DNA from: Bacteroidales bacterium
GTDB taxonomy: Bacteria > Bacteroidota > Bacteroidia > Bacteroidales > VadinHA17
Direction: 5' to 3'
Assembly: GCA_029210565.1 (NCBI GenBank)
Contig: JARGFQ010000004.1
Location: forward strand, 124,001-188,000
DNA: 64,000 bases
A program made the translations under genes and the position numbers. This document shows positions 16,901 to 25,090 of this stretch, one piece after another (position 1 is the first letter of the stretch; the number at the start of each line of letters is the position of its first letter). The notes under the pieces are model-generated. The model had not been told where the DNA came from, ran no database searches, and saw only the letters and a program-made list of their open reading frames with translations.

Positions 16901-18211
16901 TTATGTATTATTCTTCTCGGCGGCTTCCTCCAATTCGGAAATTGAAATGATAGGCGCCAGCTTCGATATGATCATGAAGAGCATTCCAAATACCGCGACA
17001 CCGGCAGCAGTCAGTGACCACTCCACCCATGTCGGGGAGTAGAACAGCCAGTCGTGTCTTGTATCCTGAATAGGAATGAAGGGCGTCTCAAGTGTGGGAA
17101 CAATAATTATGTAACGGTTCACCCAGAGTGCCAGAAGGGCTATTACGGAAGCTATCGTAATATTGTTGATTGTACGTAACCTGGGAATTGCAATGATAAT
17201 TATTGGCGTGAGAATTCCTATATAGTTTGCAAAGATGAAGTAGGTTTTAAATTCTGTAAACAACTTATCAATCAATATCTTATCCATCTTTACCGAGCCA
17301 TACCATTTTGTCAGGTAGTCACTGAACGTAAAATATCCGAAAAATGCGGCAATTACAAAAAGTACTATTCCGAGATTGACGAAGTGCTTCAGGGTGATAT
17401 ACTTCTCAAGGTTGTAAATCTTCCTGAAGATAGCCATGAGAACTATTAAGAGCCCGACACCTGAAAAGACAGCCGCTATCACGAAGTAGGGTCCGAAGAT
17501 GGTGCTGTGCCACCCGGGCTGAAGAGTGACGCCAAAGATCCATGCAAGTACTGAATATACAATTATTGCGATTGCGATGATCATTGCTGCCATCACATTC
17601 CTTGAGAATGAGAGGATCCTTTTCTGCTTTGGCGTCCCCTGGTACCCGAGTGACAAAATTCTGTACATTTTCTTTTTCCAGGGGGCAATCTGTAAATTAT
17701 CCGCATCACGCAATATGGCGAAGTCTTCGATAAATGAGACATAGAGGAAGATGGCTGCACCAAACACATCTGTAAGTATTGCGATCACGTCCCAGACAAT
17801 GGGCGACTGGATTCGCGGGAAGGCGAGTATGTAAGGTATTCTTTCCAGCCGTCCCACACAGAAGAAGATAAAGAAGGGCCCTATGGCGAGGGAGATTACC
17901 GTTATCAGCTCAGCGAGCCTTATTACGGGTGCTCTCCAGGGCGTCTTGAACAGATGGAGGGTACCTGAAACAAGAGCGCCTGCATAACTGAGTCCCATGA
18001 AGAAGATAAAATTCACGATGTACACACCCCAGACCACATTATCCCTCATACCGGTCACAATGTGTCCCTTGTCTATCTGCTGAACCAGTCCGTAAATCCC
18101 GACAATAAATACCAGCAGCAGGATTCCGAAAACGATGTACCAGCTTCTGCTTGTCTTCGCTATCTCAGGTGTCAGGTCGCTGAGAAGCGCCTCTCTGTTG
18201 GTCCGGTTCAT
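16901..18211 (-). CDS. NrfD/PsrC-family membrane quinol-binding subunit
   Basis: A 436-residue polytopic membrane protein with about ten helices, of the NrfD/polysulfide-reductase membrane family. The N-terminal MRDNVVWGVYIVNFIFFMGLSYAG (split here into its two halves by function: quinol-site loop, then helix) and later helices fit the long NrfD forms seen in ActC- and Hmc/Nhc-type complexes. Such subunits oxidise or reduce menaquinone and pair with a periplasmic four-cluster ferredoxin, which is encoded directly upstream with a 4-base overlap. No cofactor-binding His pair of the cytochrome b type is evident. No catalytic molybdopterin gene is nearby. Confidence 0.88.
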   Translation of the reverse strand: MNRTNREALLSDLTPEIAKTSRSWYIVFGILLLVFIVGIYGLVQQIDKGHIVTGMRDNVVWGVYIVNFIFFMGLSYAGALVSGTLHLFKTPWRAPVIRLAELITVISLAIGPFFIFFCVGRLERIPYILAFPRIQSPIVWDVIAILTDVFGAAIFLYVSFIEDFAILRDADNLQIAPWKKKMYRILSLGYQGTPKQKRILSFSRNVMAAMIIAIAIIVYSVLAWIFGVTLQPGWHSTIFGPYFVIAAVFSGVGLLIVLMAIFRKIYNLEKYITLKHFVNLGIVLFVIAAFFGYFTFSDYLTKWYGSVKMDKILIDKLFTEFKTYFIFANYIGILTPIIIIAIPRLRTINNITIASVIALLALWVNRYIIIVPTLETPFIPIQDTRHDWLFYSPTWVEWSLTAAGVAVFGMLFMIISKLAPIISISELEEAAEKNNT

Positions 18212-19185
18212 TTCTTAGTCTTTCCTGATTTTGTGAAATCCTTCGTCCTGTAACGGTCAGAAATAGATTCGTCAAGATCCTCAAAGCCGATTTCGACAGG
18301 GTACATGCGGTCTACCGGAGGAAGGTAATAGACGGTTGGCATTGTTCCGAGCTCTTCCATATGCCTGTAGCCATGCTTGTCAAGCATCAGGGAAGAGAAC
18401 CTCAGGGTCTCCACACCGTTGGTCACAGCGTCTTCATTCAAATCGCCGAAATAAATGACTCCCATAGGACAGGCTTTGACGCACCTGGGAAGCTCATTAT
18501 TTCTCAGCTTGTCAGCACAGAAAACACATTTCCCGACGGTGCCTTCCACCGGCGGAATATTCAATTCCGGGTCGTAGACATGGTCTGCCGGCACATCAAC
18601 CTCCGGATCCTTCCAGTTAAAAACACGTGCTGAATACGGACATGCTGTCATGCAAAACTTGCATCCGATACATCTTTTATTGTCAACCAGGACGATTCCG
18701 TCTTCACGCTTATAGGTAGCCCCTACCGGGCATACGCTGACGCAAAGAGGACTGTCGCAGTGATAACATGGCTTTGGGAACCAGTATTTGCTCGCCAGTT
18801 CAGAATCCTGGAGCAATTGGATCTTTATCCATTCATGGTCTTTGGGAAGCATGTGGCCCTCCTGACAGGCGTCAACGCATTTGCGGGCATTTTTGCATTT
18901 CGCCAGGTCTATGACCATAACAAATTTCCTGTCGGGAATCCCTTTATAAGATTTCTTGATTTGCTCCTTTGTCTGTGCTCTTGCCTTTTTTATGGAGGAC
19001 CTGTCCACCTCCACCAGTGTTCCGTCAGGAGAAAGAAGCTTTACTGTTTCACCTGATTCGTTTTCAGGTGCTTCGCGTGCAACTGCAACAGAGCCGGCAA
19101 CCGCAACTGATCCCAGGCTCAGTCCGACCTTCCTGATAAATTTTCTGCGGGATGAAGAATCTTGCTCTTTTTTTTCCATATGCAT
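18208..19185 (-). CDS. Tat-exported four-cluster ferredoxin subunit (NrfC/DmsB-like)
   Basis: A 325-residue iron-sulfur protein. A twin-arginine signal (SSRRKFIRKVGLSLGSVAVA) places it in the periplasm. Four cysteine groups are visible: CKNARKCVDAC, CYHCDSPLCVSVCP, CIGCKFCMTACP and CVFCADKLRNNELPRCVKACP, as in NrfC, DmsB and HmcB-type electron-transfer subunits. It should carry electrons between the NrfD-like quinol subunit, whose gene overlaps by four bases, and periplasmic hemes. The first Met (19185) and the third codon Met are both possible starts. It is separated by 66 bases from the upstream cytochrome b gene. Confidence 0.92.
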   Translation of the reverse strand: MHMEKKEQDSSSRRKFIRKVGLSLGSVAVAGSVAVAREAPENESGETVKLLSPDGTLVEVDRSSIKKARAQTKEQIKKSYKGIPDRKFVMVIDLAKCKNARKCVDACQEGHMLPKDHEWIKIQLLQDSELASKYWFPKPCYHCDSPLCVSVCPVGATYKREDGIVLVDNKRCIGCKFCMTACPYSARVFNWKDPEVDVPADHVYDPELNIPPVEGTVGKCVFCADKLRNNELPRCVKACPMGVIYFGDLNEDAVTNGVETLRFSSLMLDKHGYRHMEELGTMPTVYYLPPVDRMYPVEIGFEDLDESISDRYRTKDFTKSGKTKK

Positions 19186-19251
19186 CTTTTAAATCAGCGT
19201 TTGGCACGGACTCCTCGTGCAACTCATCTCTATTCAGTCCAACAGGCCTGA

Positions 19252-19872
19252 TCAGTGACTTTCCTGCCAGCCGGTGACTATGCTCCTGAAGTTGCTGACC
19301 ATAGACTTGCCCATAGTGCTGACATAGATATGAATAAAAAGAAATACAACAACAAGGAAACCAAGCACTACATGAAACTGGTCCGTAAGAAAGATACCAC
19401 TGAGGCCCAGGAATTTCTTCAGAATGAACTCCGGGAACATCAGTGCCCATCCGGTAATAAAAAGCATGGGCAGGACCAAATACATAACGCCAATGTATGA
19501 CACCTGCTGCAGAGGATTGAATTTACGATCGCTGCCGACGGGAAAAGGTGCCTTCTCACCCTTGAAATATCCGAAAGCATAAAAGTATCCCTGTTTCCAG
19601 AGCCTTGTGCCCAAACCCTTCAGGCTTATAAGATAGTTTCGACCGTTAGGGGTGAAAAGATTACCGAAGAGAAAAAGTGTATAACTTATCGTCAGAAGCA
19701 CACCGCACACGTTATGTATTGCTACAGCTCTCTGGAACTTCACCACGAGGGCATTCTCAGGGTCCGAATAGAGCATGCTGAATCCCGTCACGATCAGGAA
19801 CAGACATAAGATTGCATTTATGAGGTGCCATAATCTTACCCAACCCGGATAGTGATAGAAATTATTACTCAT
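19252..19872 (-). CDS. cytochrome b561-type membrane subunit
   Basis: A 206-residue di-heme cytochrome b of the Ni-Fe hydrogenase/formate dehydrogenase gamma type. Four or five helices are present, with candidate heme-ligand His in HYPGWVRLWHLINA, AVAIHNVCGV, TDQFHVVLGF and FLFIHIYVSTM. The gene overlaps the upstream heptaheme gene by eight bases. It probably passes electrons between the quinone pool or NrfD subunit and the membrane-anchored heptaheme cytochrome. Confidence 0.85.
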   Translation of the reverse strand: MSNNFYHYPGWVRLWHLINAILCLFLIVTGFSMLYSDPENALVVKFQRAVAIHNVCGVLLTISYTLFLFGNLFTPNGRNYLISLKGLGTRLWKQGYFYAFGYFKGEKAPFPVGSDRKFNPLQQVSYIGVMYLVLPMLFITGWALMFPEFILKKFLGLSGIFLTDQFHVVLGFLVVVFLFIHIYVSTMGKSMVSNFRSIVTGWQESH

Positions 19873-20887
19873 AATATTTCTTTACAGGCTTGATTATTAT
19901 TCTGATAGCAGTATGTACTCCTGCGATGAGAAGAACCAGCGCAATGATGATCATACCTGTAAGTGAGATGAATTTACTTCTGTTTGCACCGATTACATAA
20001 GAGTCATTACTGAAAATAACCCCGTTTACAAATCCCTTCTGGTCTCTGGTCTCCTTCGAGACATACTTGTAAAGAGTCCCCATCAGGATGGAATTCTGAC
20101 TGTGGCAGTCGACACAGGTGTTCACTGCACTGTCGGCAGACATCACCTCATGGGCCACAAGGATACTGTCATTCATGCGTGTATGACAGTCGATGCACCT
20201 CACAGCAGCAAGATGTCTGTCGGGATCGGGAAGCCATTCATGTCTGGGCAGTACCATGGTAAGTTCCTTTTCAGTCACAAGACCTATGATATCAGGGTTA
20301 CCATGACAGTGCAGGCACATCTCATTGGATTTGAGAATATTCTTACGTCCGCTGCCTGACTCGCGGGCAAGAGGATTGTAATAGTGTGCATCATGGCACT
20401 GCCAGCAGGTAAAAGCACCGTCGGTAGCGGTATGATGAATGCTTCTCTGGTATTCGGCGTCTATCTCTTCAAACTGATACTGAGCATAGGTCGGGTCATA
20501 GCCGTGACAGTCAAGGCAGCCCCAGCCTGTCTCAAAACGTGTCTCGATGGCATGGGGGAAGCTCTTGAATCCATCACTGTGGCAGTCAAGGCAGCTGAAA
20601 CTCCAATGGACTGAGTTATAAAAAGCATCCGGGCTTATAAAATTGTGTTCCGCCATCAGCTCCTTCCTTGACAATCCACTGACCGTGTCTGTGATACTAA
20701 AAACCAGCTTACCGTGACACCTCAGGCAATTCTGCTCATTATCTTCAGCGTAAAGACTGAATTCCAATCCCTTCTGCTTCTCTTCAACAATTGTCTCTTC
20801 CTGCTGCTGCATCGCTGTAGCAGCAGAGGTCAGTGCAACAGGCACAAAAAAGCAAAGAATCAGATGTCTGAAAAACCTGTTTCCCAT
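19865..20887 (-). CDS. heptaheme c-type cytochrome, inner-membrane anchored
   Basis: A 340-residue multiheme cytochrome with an N-terminal signal peptide (LILCFFVPVALTSAATAMQ) and a C-terminal membrane helix (LTGMIIIALVLLIAGVHTAI) followed by a lysine-rich tail, so the heme domain is periplasmic. Seven CXXCH motifs are seen: CLRCH, CLDCH, CLDCH, CWQCH, CLHCH, CIDCH and CVDCH, with many spare His for bis-His ligation. The layout resembles NapC/cytochrome c3-like electron-transfer proteins rather than NrfA, because no CXXCK site is present. Overlap with the cytochrome b gene points to a shared complex. Confidence 0.88.
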   Translation of the reverse strand: MGNRFFRHLILCFFVPVALTSAATAMQQQEETIVEEKQKGLEFSLYAEDNEQNCLRCHGKLVFSITDTVSGLSRKELMAEHNFISPDAFYNSVHWSFSCLDCHSDGFKSFPHAIETRFETGWGCLDCHGYDPTYAQYQFEEIDAEYQRSIHHTATDGAFTCWQCHDAHYYNPLARESGSGRKNILKSNEMCLHCHGNPDIIGLVTEKELTMVLPRHEWLPDPDRHLAAVRCIDCHTRMNDSILVAHEVMSADSAVNTCVDCHSQNSILMGTLYKYVSKETRDQKGFVNGVIFSNDSYVIGANRSKFISLTGMIIIALVLLIAGVHTAIRIIIKPVKKYYE

Positions 20888-20893
20888 ATAGGG

Positions 20894-21730
20894 TTAAAAC
20901 CTTACAGTGACATTGAGCCCAATAAGGAAATTGCCATCACTGATGCTGTTCTGATTGTAAACGAAATTATACTGTCCAAGGATATCCTTATAGTTGGCAA
21001 AAAATATCTGGAATGCATGTGTGGGTGTACCGATCTCCCATCCGAGAGCAAGCTGGGGCTTCGGATTGAAATCCTCGTTCTCCTGCTTGTTGAACAGCTG
21101 ATCGTACTCGGCTATGATACTGTGTGAACCGGCTACATTATACCTTGCTCCTGCTGATATTCCGTAATGAGCATTTTTATACCCGACCTCAACCGCATTG
21201 AACCATATGAATGTCGGTGCAAGCTGAAGAGCAAACTTCTCCCCGAACTGACGGGCAACCAATATCTGACTGAAGTAGGAAAGACGGTGGATCTCCCTCC
21301 AGTCGTGTGCCGGGCCAAAAGTATTCTGATTCAGTAAGTTCAATCCTATATTCCCGTAAAATGCCAGAGACACCGGAACCGACCCGGAGCTGGTCTGCTG
21401 CAACAGGGCATACTTCACTGCAATGTCCTGAGCCTTGTAGTTTTTGGCAGTACCGGCGCCGATAACCAGCTTGTCAGTGATTGCGTAATTGAGTCCCAGC
21501 CGTATATTGGCCGGAGCCCACAGGCCAAACAGATCATCAAGGGCATTGTTTACCGTCCCGAACCTGTGATGTATCTCAAACTCGAGCATCCCCTTGAATG
21601 GAGTAGTGACCGTCTGGTTATCTATTAATATGCTGGTTTCGAATAGCCGTACCGGGTAATCTTCGCTCTCCTGGCTGAACAGAGGCACAAAAAGCAGGAC
21701 GAGAATTACTGATGATAATATCTTTCTCAT
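20894..21730 (-). CDS. predicted outer-membrane beta-barrel protein (DUF5777-like)
   Basis: A 278-residue protein with a signal peptide (MRKILSSVILVLLFVPLFSQ) and a run of alternating amphipathic strands ending NFLIGLNVTVRF, whose terminal aromatic residue is typical of outer-membrane barrels. It looks like the Bacteroidota family that I know as DUF5777; the name is from memory. Conserved-looking pieces are FEIHHRFGTV, LWAPANIRLGLNYA, GAGTAKNYK and LGWEIGTPTHAFQIFF. About 12 strands would suit a small pore. It lies between two cytochrome genes with six bases to the heptaheme gene, which suggests a function in moving electrons or an acceptor across the outer membrane. Confidence 0.75.
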   Translation of the reverse strand: MRKILSSVILVLLFVPLFSQESEDYPVRLFETSILIDNQTVTTPFKGMLEFEIHHRFGTVNNALDDLFGLWAPANIRLGLNYAITDKLVIGAGTAKNYKAQDIAVKYALLQQTSSGSVPVSLAFYGNIGLNLLNQNTFGPAHDWREIHRLSYFSQILVARQFGEKFALQLAPTFIWFNAVEVGYKNAHYGISAGARYNVAGSHSIIAEYDQLFNKQENEDFNPKPQLALGWEIGTPTHAFQIFFANYKDILGQYNFVYNQNSISDGNFLIGLNVTVRF

Positions 21731-21756
21731 GTTTATCTTGGTTTAGGTTCTTAAGG

Positions 21757-22122
21757 TTAGTCCTTTTCGGCTCCCTGGGATGCCCAGATTTTTATAACAT
21801 CAGGCGCCGGCAACAACAGGGTGTCGACCTGCAACATCTGTGACCCGAAGGCAGTTATCGATGAATGAATCGACAGAACCCTGCTGGAGGCCGGGGTGAC
21901 GGTATCGACATTTGCGAATAGCTTGTCATATGTCCGGTCCTCGCTCCATGCTCCGTGACAGCCCTGGCAGAACGGAAAGATGTTCCCCGAGTAGCTGACA
22001 ACAAGATCCTGCGGTACCTCCAGCTTTGCCCATGCATACTTCTCACATGAAGACAGGACCACCAGGCAGGTCATCAGCATTGCTGGTAGCAATAACTTTA
22101 TAATCCTCTTTCTACGCTCCAT
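21757..22122 (-). CDS. small heme-binding lipoprotein, first gene of the redox operon
   Basis: A 121-residue lipoprotein. Met at 22122 (MERRKRIIKLL) is preferred over an upstream Met at 22248 because it directly precedes a lipoprotein signal ending VVLSSC. One CQGCH motif lies near residue 53 (NIFPFCQGCHGAW), in a short planctomycete/cytochrome-C-like context (YSGNIFPFC, YDKLFANVDTVTPASSRVLS, SITAFG). The family is close to the short heme domains that sit on outer-membrane lipoproteins in Bacteroidota. It starts the eight-gene minus-strand operon that runs to 15544. Confidence 0.75.
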   Translation of the reverse strand: MERRKRIIKLLLPAMLMTCLVVLSSCEKYAWAKLEVPQDLVVSYSGNIFPFCQGCHGAWSEDRTYDKLFANVDTVTPASSRVLSIHSSITAFGSQMLQVDTLLLPAPDVIKIWASQGAEKD

Positions 22123-22147
22123 CTTTCTGATATTGTTATTACAATCA

Positions 22148-22155
22148 CAAATATA
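22148..22155 (-). promoter_or_regulatory. -7 element TATATTTG for the eight-gene redox operon
   Basis: The minus strand reads TATATTTG, an exact consensus match 25 bases upstream of the first start codon. No TTTG lies at the -33 distance, again suggesting dependence on an activator. Confidence 0.5.
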
Positions 22156-22231
22156 TCCTATTAAGGGGTCTCTTTTTGATAGACCATGACATATTTGTCT
22201 GACATATAGCTGTTTCTTGTCAATTTGTAAG

Positions 22232-22245
22232 TTGACATTTATCAC
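22232..22245 (+). promoter_or_regulatory. FNR-like box TTGAC-N4-ATCAC upstream of the redox operon
   Basis: TTGAC-ATTT-ATCAC matches TTGAT-N4-ATCAA with one change per half-site and shares its left half with the box at 14206. It lies about 80 bases upstream of the predicted -7 element. Confidence 0.4.
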
Positions 22246-22304
22246 CATTCGGACTGCTAAATATTACCCGCGAAAGAGATGGTAATCCGGCCGCAGCCGG
22301 GGTT

Positions 22305-24011
22305 TCAGTTCACCTTAAAGAGACCAAGCTCCTTCTCTTCCAGCCCTTTGATATATTCCGATCTGGTTCTGTTCTCGGAGACGGCCAGGGATACGAAGAG
22401 TTTTGCCGAGGTGGCATACGAGGCATCTCGCTGTGCATCCTGCAGCAGCAGGTGTCCCATAATAATGTTGGCAGCCATCTCCACCATGCGCCGTGCATGG
22501 AAATCGGTCAGCTCATTGTTGCCGGCAGCGACCACTTCCGCAACCCTCTTTTCATATTCATCGGTCAGGGTGATGAGTATCCTGCGCAGGTGTTCCAGCT
22601 CAGGCCTCAGTTCCGTTTTCTCGTACTCTCTCATCTGTGCAAGATATCCGCCGGTGGTCACGCCCCTGACAGCCGCGACTACCTGCAGCTGGGAGGTGCC
22701 CTCATAGATGGATGTTATACGGGCATCGCGGTAGAGCCGTTCCACGGGGAAGTCCTTAATAAATCCCGCACCGCCGTGTATCTGGACGGCATCATAGGCA
22801 ATACTGTTGCACCATTCGCTGCTGATGAGCTTGACCATGGGGGTATAGATATCGGCCAGCCGGGTGTTTCTCTTCAGGTCATCACGCTCCTCCTTCTCCA
22901 GCTTGCGCTCTTCGCTGATGAACGACCATGCCTTGTAGATGTCAACAAACCGTGCCGTCTCATAGAGCAGTGATCTCATGGCCTCTATGCGCACCCTCAT
23001 GACTGTGAGCATCTCGTACACGGGAGGGAACTGGTCTATGGTTTTGCCGAACTGTTTTCTTTCCGAGGCATATTTCCTTGCCTCCTCATATGCCGCCTGT
23101 GCTATGCCCACCGACTGTGCCCCCACACCCAGGCGAGCTCCGTTCATCAGTGACATGACATACTTTATCAGTCCCATGCGCCTCTCGCCTATCAGCCTTG
23201 CCGGAGCATTGCGGAACACCAGTTCGCATGTTGGTGAACCCTTAATGCCCATCTTGTTTTCTATGCGTCGCACCATAACGGCACCCTCAGCCTTGTCATA
23301 GACGAACAGCGAAAGTCCGCGCCCGTCAGTAGTCCCCTCTTCCGAGCGGGCAAGCACCAGTGATATCTCTGCGTCGCCATTGGTGATGAATCGCTTGACA
23401 CCGTTGAGCAGCCAGGTGCCCCTTGTTTCATCATAGTGGGCTTTAAGCTGGACCGCCTGCAGGTCAGATCCTGCATCAGGCTCCGTCAGGTCCATGGCTG
23501 CCGTCGCCCCCCTGTTGAAGCGGGGCAGGAACTCCTCCTTCAGCTCGTCTGCGGCAAACTCGAGGATAGTCTCCCCGCAGTCCTGCAACCCCCATATGTT
23601 TGCAAACCCTGCATCACCCCTCGATACCAGCTCTGCAGCCATGACATAGGGCACCATCGGGAAGTTGAGCCCGTCATACCTGCGCGGAAAGTTCATCCCT
23701 ATGACACCGGCTTTTGTCAGAGCCTCATGGTTCTCCTGCGTTCCGCGGGCATAACGCACCCGTCCGTCAACAACCTCAGGTCCTTCATGGTCAACATCTT
23801 CGGCATTGGGTGCGATGACATCCGCACATATGGCGCCTATAATCTCCAGCACCCTGTCATAATTGTCCATCGCATCCTCGTAATCGTGAGGGGCATAGTC
23901 GTACTGATCCCTGTCACGGTAATCCATCTCCTTCAGCCTGACGATCTTGCGCATCACCGGATGGTTGAGATGGAACCGCAGGTCTTTGTTGTCTGTATAA
24001 AAATTTGCCAT
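22305..24011 (-). CDS. acyl-CoA dehydrogenase family protein
   Basis: A 568-residue FAD enzyme that oxidises an acyl-CoA to the enoyl-CoA and passes electrons to ETF. The dehydrogenase core shows AMDLTEPDAGSDL, GVKRFITNGDAE, NKMGIKGSPTCELVF and YASERKQFGKTIDQFP. The C-terminal core has AVQIHGGAGFIKDFPVERLYRDARITSIYEGTS with the catalytic-type Glu in IYEGTS. An N-terminal extension (about 50 residues) and a roughly 120-residue helical C-terminal extension make it longer than short-chain enzymes. It lies 34 bases after the EtfA gene and completes an etfB-etfA-acd operon. Chain-length preference cannot be read. Confidence 0.93.
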   Translation of the reverse strand: MANFYTDNKDLRFHLNHPVMRKIVRLKEMDYRDRDQYDYAPHDYEDAMDNYDRVLEIIGAICADVIAPNAEDVDHEGPEVVDGRVRYARGTQENHEALTKAGVIGMNFPRRYDGLNFPMVPYVMAAELVSRGDAGFANIWGLQDCGETILEFAADELKEEFLPRFNRGATAAMDLTEPDAGSDLQAVQLKAHYDETRGTWLLNGVKRFITNGDAEISLVLARSEEGTTDGRGLSLFVYDKAEGAVMVRRIENKMGIKGSPTCELVFRNAPARLIGERRMGLIKYVMSLMNGARLGVGAQSVGIAQAAYEEARKYASERKQFGKTIDQFPPVYEMLTVMRVRIEAMRSLLYETARFVDIYKAWSFISEERKLEKEERDDLKRNTRLADIYTPMVKLISSEWCNSIAYDAVQIHGGAGFIKDFPVERLYRDARITSIYEGTSQLQVVAAVRGVTTGGYLAQMREYEKTELRPELEHLRRILITLTDEYEKRVAEVVAAGNNELTDFHARRMVEMAANIIMGHLLLQDAQRDASYATSAKLFVSLAVSENRTRSEYIKGLEEKELGLFKVN

Positions 24012-24045
24012 CGGAATATCCTTTTGTTACTGTCAGAAGAGTCTT

Positions 24046-25065
24046 TTACCTGGCATTTGCCTTATAATGTTTAATGAGCTTCGGTATAATCTCCGCCACA
24101 TCTCCGTTGATCACGTAGTCGGCCATGCTGTTGATGGGTGCCATCGCATCACTATTGATGGCAATGATCTTTCCGCTCTGGCTCATGCCTGCCGTATGCT
24201 GTATCTGTCCCGAGATGCCGCAGGCGATATAGAGCTTCGGCCGCACCGTAACCCCTGTCTGCCCCACCTGCCGCTCATGGCCGGCGAACCCTGCATCCAC
24301 GGCTGCCCTGGAGGCAGCCACCTCACCCCCGAGGACGGCGGCCAGCTCGTACAGCATGTTGAAATTCTCCCTTGAGCCCATGCCGTAACCTCCTGACACA
24401 ATGATCTGCGCGGATTTAATGTCAACCCTCCGGGCCTCCATATGCCGTTCAATGATCTCCACGGCGAGGTCCTCAGGCTTTATAAAGTCAGATACATTAA
24501 TCTTTTTCAGTTCACCGCGGTGGTTCCTGTTCACAATCTCCTTCTTCATCACCCCCTCACGCACCGTGGCCATCTGGGGGCGGTGATCCGGATTGATGAT
24601 TGTGGCGATGATGTTGCCCCCGAAGGCGGGTCTTATCTGGTATAGAAGGTTTTTATAGGTGGTGTCTGTCTTTTTGACGTAGTGATCACCTATCTCGAGT
24701 CCTGTGCAGTCAGCCGTCAGCCCGCTGTGCAGTGCAGAGGAGACCCTTGGTCCCAGGTCGCGTCCGGTTGTGGTGGCTCCCATTAGGGCTATCTGCGGCT
24801 GCTCCTGCCTGAAAAGGCCGGTGATGACAGAGGTATAGGGCATGGTACGGTAATGCTCCAGCACCGGGTCATCTGCCAGGTGCACCACATCGGTGCCGTA
24901 AGGGAATAGCTCCTTCTCAATGCCCTGTATGCCGCTGCCAAGCACCACTGCCTCGAGGTTGCAGCCGAGTGTGTTGGCCAGCGACCGGCCTTTGGTCAGC
25001 AGTTCGAGACTCACATCGACAGGTTTGCCCTCATCTAGCTCACAAAAGACGAATAGACTGTTCAC
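24046..25065 (-). CDS. etfA: electron transfer flavoprotein alpha subunit
   Basis: FAD-binding subunit of ETF. GTG at 25065 (V-NSLFVFCELDEGK) is chosen because it gives about 339 residues, starts where ETF-alpha proteins usually start, and avoids the long overlap with etfB that the longer frame (to 25191) would need. The N-terminal domain has GSGIQGIEKELFPYG and ATTTGRDLGPRVSS. The C-terminal FAD domain has SGGYGMGSRENFNMLYELA, AVDAGFAGHERQVGQTG, ACGISGQIQHTAGMS and INSDAMAPINSMADY, the standard signature. It shuttles electrons from the adjacent acyl-CoA dehydrogenase to the quinone pool. Confidence 0.93.
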   Translation of the reverse strand: MNSLFVFCELDEGKPVDVSLELLTKGRSLANTLGCNLEAVVLGSGIQGIEKELFPYGTDVVHLADDPVLEHYRTMPYTSVITGLFRQEQPQIALMGATTTGRDLGPRVSSALHSGLTADCTGLEIGDHYVKKTDTTYKNLLYQIRPAFGGNIIATIINPDHRPQMATVREGVMKKEIVNRNHRGELKKINVSDFIKPEDLAVEIIERHMEARRVDIKSAQIIVSGGYGMGSRENFNMLYELAAVLGGEVAASRAAVDAGFAGHERQVGQTGVTVRPKLYIACGISGQIQHTAGMSQSGKIIAINSDAMAPINSMADYVINGDVAEIIPKLIKHYKANAR

Positions 25066-25090
25066 TTTGCGGATATTTTTTTTCTGTTGA

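Noticed and set aside
14413..22122. Identification of the cytochrome block as a NrfHA nitrite reductase or an Alternative Complex III
   Set aside because: No CXXCK heme site, no NrfH/NrfA pair, and no ActB-type molybdopterin-like subunit or oxidase genes are present.
22279..22310. Terminator after the acyl-CoA dehydrogenase (CCGGC-CGCA-GCCGG)
   Set aside because: The 5-bp stem is not followed by a T run on either strand.
22279..22973. 142- and 173-codon plus-strand frames inside the acyl-CoA dehydrogenase gene
   Set aside because: Antisense shadows of a strongly conserved gene, with no start signals or domain character.
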